Positions 1 to 5,484 are shown, counted from the stretch's first letter. The stretch: DNA of 5,487 nt from CAYYAU01 sp964469765 [NCBI: uncultured Clostridia bacterium] (GCA_964469765.1 CAYYAU010000089.1:1-5487); one strand, 5' to 3'. Numbers and translations are program-made. Notes: generated by a model from the letters alone, not told the origin.

Positions 1-192
1 GATATTTTCCATATATTCTCTAAGTACTTTAACACTATATTCATAGTAGAGGTTTCCAACCATTATTTTTCGCGGAATAACCATAATAGGAGAACATTGA
101 ATATAGGTTTGGGCCCTTATATTATTTTGCACTATAATAACTATACTTAATATTATACAGTTTCTAATCACCAATTTTAATTTTTTTCTCAT
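1..192 (-). CDS. Partial exported protein of unknown function (N-terminal 64 codons)
   Basis: An open frame begins with ATG at 192-190 and stays open for 64 codons to the window edge, so its C-terminus is outside. I do not recognise the family. The first 27 or so residues look like a signal peptide: a basic start (MRKKLKLVIR), a hydrophobic core (CIILSIVIIV, residues 12-21), then a polar stretch ending in IRA, with likely cleavage after Ala27 (before QT). The single Cys at residue 12 lies inside the hydrophobic core, so this is not a lipoprotein lipobox. The visible mature part contains SPIMVIPRKIMVGNLYYEY and gives no clear fold. The start has a purine-rich ribosome-binding site (AAGGGGGGGG) 8 bases upstream. 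The gene follows the tlyA stop by 60 bases on the same strand, so it may be co-transcribed. It is not the NAD kinase, argR or recN gene often found after tlyA. The signal peptide and ribosome-binding site make it a likely real gene. Confidence 0.6.
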   Translation of the reverse strand, partial: MRKKLKLVIRNCIILSIVIIVQNNIRAQTYIQCSPIMVIPRKIMVGNLYYEYSVKVLREYMENI

Positions 193-200
193 TTTTCTTA

Positions 201-210
201 CCCCCCCCTT
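201..210 (-). promoter_or_regulatory. Ribosome-binding site containing a G8 homopolymer
   Basis: On the minus strand this reads AAGGGGGGGG and ends 8 bases before the ATG at 192. The AAGG/AGGGG part can pair with the anti-Shine-Dalgarno sequence. Eight consecutive G stand out in this AT-rich DNA. A change in tract length would shift the spacing to the start codon, which is treated separately as a finding. Confidence 0.5.
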
Positions 211-252
211 TAAAATTTTTGTTGTTTGGCATCAAATCTATTCTGCCTGTGT

Positions 253-1005
253 TCATCTTGCATCTTTTAATCTGCGAGCATCTATGTTTTTCAGATAAAT
301 AAAGTACTCCTGGTTTCCTTTTGGCCCTTTTAAACAGCTTGGAGTTATTCCTTTCACCTTAAATCCTAAATCTTCAGAAAAGCTTTTAATCTCTTCAACC
401 ACTCTTTCTTGAATATTTTCGTCCTTTACGACTCCTTTCTTTATATGCTTCTTTTCTGCTTCAAACTGTGGCTTTATAAGAGCTAATACCTCTGAATGGT
501 TCTGAATTAACTCTTTAATCTTTGGAAGCACCTTCTTTAATGAAATAAATGAGACATCAATAGTGACTAAATCAGGACCTCTTTTTTCATTTTTAGCTTT
601 TATAATATTGTTAAAAATCTTTTTCTCTAAATACCTTATATTTGTTTTTTCAATATTTACAACCCGTTCATTTTGAGACAATTTAAAATCAAGCTGTTTG
701 GTGCCTACATCAATGGCAAACACTCTTTTTGCTCCTTGTTTTAAAAGACAGTCTGTAAACCCTCCTTTTGAAGCACCTACATCAACGCAAATCTTATCCT
801 TAACATTAATCTTAAAATCATTTAAGGCTCCCTTTAGCTTTATTCCTCCTCGGGAAACATAAGGATACCTTTCAGTAATCTCAATCTTTGAATCTACATC
901 AACCATCATAGATGGTTTATATACTTTCTTTTTATCTGCCTTTACTTCACCAGATATAATAAGAGCCTGTGCCTTTTTTCTACTTGTGGTTATTCCTCTT
1001 TCCAA
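253..1005 (-). CDS. tlyA: TlyA family rRNA (cytidine-2'-O)-methyltransferase with N-terminal S4 domain
   Basis: TlyA proteins (historically 'hemolysin A') are SAM-dependent enzymes that 2'-O-methylate rRNA, in mycobacteria 16S C1409 and 23S C1920, and influence capreomycin sensitivity. Counting from the TTG at 1005, residues 1 to about 45 are an S4 RNA-binding domain (ERGITTSRKKAQALI). SRGGIKL at 51-57, the SAM-binding loop DVGASKGGFTD at 75-85, TIDVSFISL near 148-156, LIKPQFEA near 176-183 and GNQEYF near 230-235 follow in the family order. The K-D-K-E catalytic set maps to Lys56, Asp150, Lys178 and Glu233. The TTG is the most upstream standard start, but the conserved beginning of the S4 domain, KKERIDKLL, is encoded in frame just before it. 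The true N-terminus is therefore probably at 1047 (ATC) or 1035 (ACG), giving about 260-264 residues, which suits the family. The gene begins just after the dxs stop and is probably translated from the same mRNA. Confidence 0.93.
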   Translation of the reverse strand: MERGITTSRKKAQALIISGEVKADKKKVYKPSMMVDVDSKIEITERYPYVSRGGIKLKGALNDFKINVKDKICVDVGASKGGFTDCLLKQGAKRVFAIDVGTKQLDFKLSQNERVVNIEKTNIRYLEKKIFNNIIKAKNEKRGPDLVTIDVSFISLKKVLPKIKELIQNHSEVLALIKPQFEAEKKHIKKGVVKDENIQERVVEEIKSFSEDLGFKVKGITPSCLKGPKGNQEYFIYLKNIDARRLKDAR

Positions 1006-1050
1006 TAGTAATTTATCTATTCTTTCTTTTTTCGTTTTAGTATAGATTTT

Positions 1051-1060
1051 CCTCTCCCTT
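1051..1060 (-). promoter_or_regulatory. Probable tlyA ribosome-binding site
   Basis: The minus strand reads AAGGGAGAGG, three bases after the dxs TAG stop (1066-1064). The GGAG core ends 6 bases before an in-frame ATC at 1047, a classic spacing. It lies 18 bases from the ACG at 1035 and 48 bases from the TTG at 1005, too far to serve the TTG. The site therefore argues that translation begins upstream of the first standard start codon. Its position beside the dxs stop suggests coupling of the two genes. Confidence 0.5.
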
Positions 1061-1063
1061 AAA

Positions 1064-2914
1064 CTACTCTTTTAAGAATCTTTTTATCTGTGTATATATA
1101 CCTTTTTTGCCTAATCCGTATCTTTCAAGAAGAAAAGTAGCATCTCCTTGTTCAATAAATCTATTAGGTAAAGCAATATTAAGCACTTTCACCTGTGTAT
1201 TTGCTAATAAACGGTTTATATGTTGACCAATACCACCTTCCATTACATTTTCTTCTATTGTAATAATTCTTTTTACTTTTGATGAGACTCTTTTTATCAA
1301 ACTTTCATCAATTGGTTTTATAAACCTTAGATTAACAAGACCAATGCTAATATTCTCTTTCTTTATTTCTTCAATTGCCTCAAATGCATTCCATAAAACC
1401 CTTCCTAAACCGAAAATGTATGCATCCTTACCTGAAAGAATCTCCTCAGCCTTTCCTAAAGGGAGCAATTTTAATGTGTCGTTAAGAGAAACCCCTCTTC
1501 CTTCTCCACGGGGATACCTTATTGCCACAGGCTTTTCATATTCAAAAGCGCTTTTCAACATAGAACGAAGTTCATTCTCATCTTTTGGAGACATTATTAT
1601 AAGGTTAGGAATAAAACTCAAATAACTCAAATCAAATATCCCTTGATGCGTTGGTCCATCTTCTCCTACAATGCCTGCTCTATCTATGGCAAAAACTACA
1701 GGTAAATCCTGTAAACATACATCATGGATAATTTGGTCTAATGCTCTCTGTAAGAATGTTGAATATATTGCACAACAGGGTTTCATTCCATACGATGCAA
1801 GACCAGCAGAAAATGTGACTGCATGGCTTTCTGCAATTCCTACATCAAAGAATCTATCAGGAAATCTCTCTCTAAAATTAACAAGCCCAGTGCCTTCTGT
1901 CATAGCAGCTGTTATAGCAACTACTCTATTATCCATTCTAGCAAGTTCAACTAAAGTCTTCCCAAACACCTCTGTATATGTTAAATTCTTCTTCTTTTTC
2001 TTCCTTTTTCCATTCAGTATATCAAATGCAGTTACACCATGATAGTCTGTCGGATTTTCTTCTGCTAATGGGTATCCTTTTCCTTTTTTGGTAATTGTAT
2101 GGATAAAAACAGGCCCTTTTATATCTTTTATCTTTTCAAATATATCTATCAAGGTAAATATATCGTGTCCATCAATTGGTCCAAGATAACTAAATCCCAT
2201 TTCTTCAAAAAGCATTCCCGGAAAAAGAAGAACCTTAAACCTTCTTGCAATCATAAGAAGTGTCCTTGCCCAAAAACTCTTCCTATCAAGAAACTTCTTT
2301 ACTCTTTTCTCAAATTCCCTGAAAACATCTAATGTCATAACCTTTGCTAAATAAGAAGAAATTGCACCAACCCTTTTAGAGATAAACATAGCATTATCAT
2401 TTAGTATTACTATTAAATCAGTGTTTATTTGACCAGTGTTATTAAGACCCTCAAAGGTAAGCCCACTACTTAAAGCACCATCTCCAATTACAGCAATAAT
2501 CTTCTCTTTTGTTTTTTTAAAATCCCTTGCTATTGCCATTCCTAAAGCCACAGAAACGGCTGTGGAGCTATGTCCCACATTGAATGTATCATAAACACTC
2601 TCTTTTACAGAAGGAAAACCGCTTATTCCTCCATACTGCCTAAGGGTTGAAAATCTTTCTTTCCTACCAGTTAAAAGTTTATGGGTATATGTCTGATGAC
2701 CTACATCCCAGATAATTCTATCTTCAGGCGTATTAAATACATAATGTAAAGCAATAATCAATTCAACCGCTCCTAAACTTGCACCTAAATGACCACCTGT
2801 TTTTGATACAGTATCAATTATTCTTTTCCTTATTTCATCTGCAAGTTTAGGTAAATCTTTCTTTTCTAATTTCTTTAAATCAGAAGGATAATTTATTGAA
2901 TCTAACAGTGCCAT
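1064..2914 (-). CDS. dxs: 1-deoxy-D-xylulose-5-phosphate synthase
   Basis: Dxs condenses pyruvate with glyceraldehyde 3-phosphate, releasing CO2, to form 1-deoxy-D-xylulose 5-phosphate, the first step of the MEP isoprenoid pathway and a precursor for thiamine and pyridoxal in many bacteria. The 616 residues match the family's usual 610-640. The thiamine diphosphate/Mg2+ motif runs from GDG at 144-146 to LNDN at 171-174 (ligands Asp145 and Asn174). His42 in KTGGHLGASLG, the catalytic Glu362 in IAESHAVTFSAGLA, YSTFLQR at 384-390 and DRAGIVGEDGPTHQG at 411-425 are all present. The C-terminal transketolase domain ends normally (EQGDATFLLERYGL). A lysine-rich stretch at 303-309 sits in the linker between the first and second domains. 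The ATG at 2914 gives the expected start (MALLDSINYPSDL), but no Shine-Dalgarno is seen in the 25 bases before it; an 8-bp tandem repeat is there instead. It follows ispA by 236 bases and is followed closely by tlyA. Confidence 0.98.
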   Translation of the reverse strand: MALLDSINYPSDLKKLEKKDLPKLADEIRKRIIDTVSKTGGHLGASLGAVELIIALHYVFNTPEDRIIWDVGHQTYTHKLLTGRKERFSTLRQYGGISGFPSVKESVYDTFNVGHSSTAVSVALGMAIARDFKKTKEKIIAVIGDGALSSGLTFEGLNNTGQINTDLIVILNDNAMFISKRVGAISSYLAKVMTLDVFREFEKRVKKFLDRKSFWARTLLMIARRFKVLLFPGMLFEEMGFSYLGPIDGHDIFTLIDIFEKIKDIKGPVFIHTITKKGKGYPLAEENPTDYHGVTAFDILNGKRKKKKKNLTYTEVFGKTLVELARMDNRVVAITAAMTEGTGLVNFRERFPDRFFDVGIAESHAVTFSAGLASYGMKPCCAIYSTFLQRALDQIIHDVCLQDLPVVFAIDRAGIVGEDGPTHQGIFDLSYLSFIPNLIIMSPKDENELRSMLKSAFEYEKPVAIRYPRGEGRGVSLNDTLKLLPLGKAEEILSGKDAYIFGLGRVLWNAFEAIEEIKKENISIGLVNLRFIKPIDESLIKRVSSKVKRIITIEENVMEGGIGQHINRLLANTQVKVLNIALPNRFIEQGDATFLLERYGLGKKGIYTQIKRFLKE

Positions 2915-2924
2915 TGTATTTACT

Positions 2925-2945
2925 TGTTATTGTGTTATTGTGTTA
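2925..2945. repeat. 8-bp tandem repeat, about 2.6 copies, just upstream of dxs
   Basis: The plus strand reads TGTTATTG twice (2925-2932 and 2933-2940) followed by TGTTA. It occupies bases -11 to -31 relative to the dxs ATG, where the ribosome-binding site and its upstream standby region would lie. No Shine-Dalgarno is visible in or around it. It could be neutral low-complexity DNA. Confidence 0.75.
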
Positions 2946-2954
2946 ATTTAATGC

Positions 2955-2972
2955 CGTAATTTTGTAATTACG
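2955..2972. repeat. Perfect 7-bp inverted repeat in the dxs leader
   Basis: CGTAATT and AATTACG flank a 4-base loop (TTGT). On the plus strand it is followed by six T (2973-2978), giving a terminator-like shape, but no plus-strand gene precedes it. On the minus strand it would form a weak AT-rich hairpin in the dxs leader, 41 bases before the ATG, with no T-run after it. The stem has only two G-C pairs, so strong activity is unlikely. Confidence 0.5.
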
Positions 2973-3071
2973 TTTTTTCTTTCTGTGCTGAATTAAGATT
3001 TATTCTGCATATTCTTTTTTTATTCTCTTTTCTCATTAAGGAAGAATAATTTTTTTAAAAAACATCTATGG

Positions 3072-3089
3072 ATTTTAGAAGCCTAAAAT
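3072..3089. repeat. Perfect 7-bp inverted repeat after ispA
   Basis: ATTTTAG and CTAAAAT flank a 4-base loop (AAGC on the plus strand). On the transcribed minus strand it lies about 60 bases past the ispA stop, and a run of six T begins about 9 bases further on. This is too distant and the stem too weak for a convincing intrinsic terminator, but it is the best candidate for transcript ending or pausing between ispA and dxs. Short copies of ATAGAT flank the hairpin on both sides. Confidence 0.4.
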
Positions 3090-3098
3090 AAATCTATA

Positions 3099-3165
3099 CC
3101 TTTTGTTGTCCTTTTGCCTTTCCCTTTTCTGCTTTCTCCTTCTTTCTTTCTTATTTTTTTCTTTC
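3099..3165 (-). other. Polypurine strand at and beyond the ispA 3' end
   Basis: From the last four ispA codons through about 50 bases of spacer the minus strand is almost all purine (repeats of GAAA, GAAGGAG and AAAAGG), with only isolated pyrimidines. The rest of the 236-base spacer between ispA and dxs is AT-rich with two small inverted repeats and one tandem repeat. I see no convincing promoter or RNA gene in it. Polypurine RNA of this kind is unstructured and could bind ribosomes or Rho weakly, but no function is shown. Confidence 0.5.
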
Positions 3166-3966
3166 TAACACATAATCAGCTAAAAAGTTTAGATATTTTC
3201 CTTTGTCTTTCAAAAAAGAAATTTTTTCTTTTGCTTCTCTAATAAGTCTTTCTGCTTTGAGTTTTGTTTTTCTTTCACCGAATACTTTAGGGTAGGTTAA
3301 AGCATCTTCTTCTTTCCAATCAAAAAGGTCATCAACAAGTTGAAATGTAAGGCCAATATTTCTACTGAAATGTCTTATTCTAGACAAAACTCTTACCGAT
3401 GAATTTGTTAAAACTGCTCCAGCCTCTCCAATTGCCTCAAAAAAACAGGCTGTTTTATGATAATGGATATAGTTTATGTCTTTTTTCAGAATATCAGCAA
3501 CCTGACCGCCAATTAACCCATCTATTCCTATAGCATTAAGAATTCTTTTCACAATGTTTAAATTATTTGATAGTGTAAGTGCTTTAATACCTAATGTTAG
3601 TAATGCATCTCCTGTAAGCACTGCTATCGCCTCACCAAACTGTCTGTGACAAGAAAGCTTACCTCTTCTATAATCATCATTATCCATAACAGGAAGGTCA
3701 TCATGAACCAACGAGTAGTTATGAATTAATTCAATGCCTATTGCGGTGTAATAGATTTCTTTTTTATTTATCCGTCTTTTACTTAAAGCATCAATAATAG
3801 TTAAAAGAAAAATAGGCCTAATCCTTTTTCCACCAGGAAAAAGCGAATAGTAAATTGCGTTATGAATTATCTGAGGAAATTTTAATCTAGAAGGAAGGAA
3901 AGAATTTAGAAATGAATCAATAGATTTTTTTTTATTTTTTAAATACTGCTCAAATTCCCTCTTCAT
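3151..3966 (-). CDS. ispA: Short-chain trans-prenyl diphosphate synthase, probably farnesyl diphosphate synthase
   Basis: IspA-type enzymes add isopentenyl diphosphate to dimethylallyl and geranyl diphosphate in the cytoplasm. Counting from the ATG at 3966 (271 residues): GGKRIRP at 45-51; first Asp-rich motif HDDLPVMDNDD at 88-98, with Asp89, Asp90 and Asp95; GDALLTLG near 119-126; GGQVADI near 153-159; KTACFFEAI near 171-179; second motif FQLVDDLFD at 208-216, with Asp212, Asp213 and Asp216. Tyr84, five residues before the first Asp-rich motif, and the four-residue DDxxxxD spacing are the bacterial farnesyl-synthase pattern, so C15 is the likely product. The segment between the second motif and TYPKVFG is only seven residues, far shorter than usual, and lacks the GKxxGxD lysine region. 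A TTG at 3978 would add four residues. I chose the ATG because GAGA lies 6 bases before it and MKREFEQYLKNKKK resembles the normal N-terminus. It follows xseB by 56 bases. Confidence 0.95.
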   Translation of the reverse strand: MKREFEQYLKNKKKSIDSFLNSFLPSRLKFPQIIHNAIYYSLFPGGKRIRPIFLLTIIDALSKRRINKKEIYYTAIGIELIHNYSLVHDDLPVMDNDDYRRGKLSCHRQFGEAIAVLTGDALLTLGIKALTLSNNLNIVKRILNAIGIDGLIGGQVADILKKDINYIHYHKTACFFEAIGEAGAVLTNSSVRVLSRIRHFSRNIGLTFQLVDDLFDWKEEDALTYPKVFGERKTKLKAERLIREAKEKISFLKDKGKYLNFLADYVLERKK

Positions 3967-4022
3967 TTTGTATCTCAAGCAAAAAAAGAACTCAGATGTT
4001 AAAAATCAGAAAAATCTGTCAT

Positions 4023-4271
4023 CTATTCTTTATCATCTGGCTCTTCTATTTCAAATCTCTTGTTTGAAAAATTTCCATCTTCTGATTTAATTAAAATATC
4101 AACTCGTCTTTTTACTTCTTCTAATTTTGATACACAAAACCGAGAAAGATTTACACCCTCTTCAAAAAGCGATAGGGATTTTTCTAAAGGTAAATCGCCC
4201 TTTTCTAATTTTACTACAATCTCTTCAAGTCTTTTCAAAGCCTCTTCAAATTTTATATCGGATTTACTCAT
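4023..4271 (-). CDS. xseB: Exodeoxyribonuclease VII small subunit
   Basis: XseB binds in several copies to each XseA catalytic subunit to form exonuclease VII, a single-strand-specific nuclease that cuts from both ends to give oligonucleotides. The 82 residues match the usual 70-85. The family signature is clear: FEEALKRLEEIVVKLEKGD at residues 8-26, then LPLEKSLSLFEEGVNLSRFC to residue 46 and KLEEVKRRVDILI. This predicts two long helices in a coiled-coil hairpin, followed by a short acidic tail (EIEEPDDKE). It starts 7 bases after the stop of the upstream M20 hydrolase, with AAGGAG overlapping that TAA, which implies translational coupling. The usual partner xseA is not next to it; upstream is the hydrolase and downstream is ispA. 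Exonuclease VII needs XseA, so xseA is expected elsewhere in the genome. Confidence 0.96.
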   Translation of the reverse strand: MSKSDIKFEEALKRLEEIVVKLEKGDLPLEKSLSLFEEGVNLSRFCVSKLEEVKRRVDILIKSEDGNFSNKRFEIEEPDDKE

Positions 4272-4274
4272 AAA

Positions 4275-4280
4275 CTCCTT
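4275..4280 (-). promoter_or_regulatory. xseB ribosome-binding site overlapping the upstream stop codon
   Basis: The minus strand reads TAAGGAG then TTT then ATG: the TAA is the stop of the M20 hydrolase (4281-4279) and AAGGAG shares its last two A. Spacing from GGAG to the ATG is only 3 bases (5 if AAGG pairs), slightly tight. The overlap makes termination on the hydrolase and initiation on xseB close neighbours, a typical coupling layout. Confidence 0.65.
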
Positions 4281-5472
4281 ATGCTGAGCAATTTGAGATA
4301 TGTTTTTTCATAAAAGTAAGGACAAATGGAAATAATGAGTAAAACATTGTTGCTTTTATAACTTCATTCTTACTGATTCTCTCATTTGGTTTATGTGCAA
4401 ACATCGGATTACCAGGACCAAATCCTATAGTTGGGATTCTTTTCTTTCCACAAGTAATAGAGCCGTTTGAACAAAATGACCACACATCAATCTTGGGAAA
4501 TCTGTTAAACATCATCTTATATGTAGTAATAGCCGACTTAATTAAAATATGGTCATTTGAAATTGTCCAAGCAGGCATAAAACTCTGTGTAACTGTAATT
4601 TTTACTTTTTCTTTAATACAATCTTTTAATTCTTTAATAACTGTTTGTTTGTTTTCTTTTTCTGTTGTCCTTCTATCAATAAAAATACTACATTCAGAAG
4701 GGGTAGTATTCAGCGAAGGAGATTTGCTTTTTATTTCTGTTACAGTTATGCTTGGTTTACCAAGATAAGTGTTTTCTCTATAAGAACTGTTGAGGCTTTC
4801 TATCCTTTTTACTATCGAACACATAGTAAATATTGGATTTTTTGATTTAGCAGGAGTACTGGCATGGAGAGATTTTCCTTTTATATTAATTTTCACTCCA
4901 ACTCTTCCTTTGTGACCTTTTATAATCTTAAGATTAGAGGGCTCTCCTATCATTACATAGTCTGGACTGACCTGCCCCTCTTTAAATATAAAATCCATTC
5001 CGGAAGCCTCTCCTGTTTCTTCCTTTACAGTTGCAGAAAAATATAGCTGAAAGTCGGTATCTAAATTTAAGGACTTTAAGACTTTCATTGAATAAAGCAT
5101 TGCTGCAATACTTCCTTTATCATCACAAGCACCTCTTCCAAATATTTGGTTCTTTATTGTTTTTGCATCATACGGATAAAAAAACCAATTCTTAATCTCA
5201 CCCGGAGAAATTGTATCCATATGAGCATCGTAAAGAATTCTGGGTCTTTTCTTTCCTATTCTACAAATCAGATTTCCAAAAGAATCAATCTTTATTTTAT
5301 TAATACCAGAAAGTAGAAGCTCCTTCTTTATCCTTAATGAAAGTTGTTTTTCTTCTCCAGAAAGACTGGGAATCTGAATTAGTTCTTTAAGAAAAGATAT
5401 AATTCTTATCTTATTTTTTTCTATCTCGTTTTTAATTTTATAAGTGATAACTTGTAGCTCTTTTAAAGTCAT
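4279..5472 (-). CDS. M20-family dinuclear zinc hydrolase, YgeY-like
   Basis: M20 enzymes are two-metal amidohydrolases (ArgE, DapE, carboxypeptidase G2 and relatives) with a catalytic domain interrupted by a dimerisation domain. In these 397 residues the metal and catalytic set is complete: AHMDT (His84, Asp86), GRGACDDKG (bridging Asp117), KEETGE (catalytic Glu151, metal Glu152), IGEPSN (Glu177) and FAHKPNE (His360). The lid domain runs from about 185 to 295 and carries SLHAS (His203). The layout FGRGACDDKG, GEPSNLKIIKGHKGR, SPSLNTTPSECSIFIDRRTT and WSFCSNGSIT...IPTIGFGPG resembles the YgeY subfamily, named a putative selenium-metabolism hydrolase in E. coli but with no proven substrate. ArgE, DapE or a peptidase remain possible. 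No signal peptide is seen, so it is cytoplasmic. The ATG at 5472 is plausible, but the frame is open through the 15 bases to the window edge, so a longer start cannot be excluded. It is coupled to xseB downstream. Confidence 0.9.
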   Translation of the reverse strand: MTLKELQVITYKIKNEIEKNKIRIISFLKELIQIPSLSGEEKQLSLRIKKELLLSGINKIKIDSFGNLICRIGKKRPRILYDAHMDTISPGEIKNWFFYPYDAKTIKNQIFGRGACDDKGSIAAMLYSMKVLKSLNLDTDFQLYFSATVKEETGEASGMDFIFKEGQVSPDYVMIGEPSNLKIIKGHKGRVGVKINIKGKSLHASTPAKSKNPIFTMCSIVKRIESLNSSYRENTYLGKPSITVTEIKSKSPSLNTTPSECSIFIDRRTTEKENKQTVIKELKDCIKEKVKITVTQSFMPAWTISNDHILIKSAITTYKMMFNRFPKIDVWSFCSNGSITCGKKRIPTIGFGPGNPMFAHKPNERISKNEVIKATMFYSLFPFVLTFMKKHISNCSA

Positions 5473-5478
5473 AGAAAT

Positions 5479-5484
5479 ATTATA
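5479..5484 (-). promoter_or_regulatory. Possible -10 box (TATAAT) close to the first ATG
   Basis: The minus strand carries a perfect TATAAT ending 6 bases before the ATG at 5472. Any -35 box would lie outside the window. If used, transcription would begin at or near the ATG, giving a leaderless mRNA, which fits the absence of a Shine-Dalgarno in the visible 15 bases. In AT-rich DNA this hexamer also occurs by chance, so support is weak. Confidence 0.2.

Noticed and set aside
1-192. The partial left-edge gene as NAD kinase, argR or recN, which often follow tlyA
   Set aside because: The N-terminus is a signal peptide and none of the expected N-terminal motifs of these cytoplasmic proteins is present.
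1344-2332. Three plus-strand open frames of 77-123 codons inside dxs
   Set aside because: They lie wholly opposite a strongly conserved dxs coding region, show no family motif, and their composition reflects the complement of AT-rich codons.
2979-3072. Two tiny minus-strand frames in the ispA-dxs gap, 9 and 22 codons, joined by TAATGA
   Set aside because: Neither has a Shine-Dalgarno, both are low-complexity Lys/Ile-rich, and ATG codons are common by chance in such DNA.
2915-3150. A thiamine diphosphate riboswitch or other known riboswitch before dxs
   Set aside because: No conserved THI-box elements or GC-rich stems are visible; the spacer is low-complexity AT- and purine-rich DNA.
3981-4018. 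CAGAT/ATCTG pairing followed by a run of seven T between xseB and ispA, as an intrinsic terminator
   Set aside because: The stem is only five base pairs with a 16-base T-rich loop, too weak to terminate, and ispA follows immediately.
3999-4022. Seven-codon frame (MTDFSDF) starting directly after the xseB stop, as a possible leader peptide for ispA
   Set aside because: No strong ribosome-binding site, no regulatory codon pattern, and no clear alternative RNA structures around it.
4060-5046. Plus-strand open frames opposite xseB and the M20 hydrolase
   Set aside because: They are rich in Phe, Ser and Ile as expected from the antisense of Lys/Glu-rich genes, and overlap genes with intact catalytic motifs.
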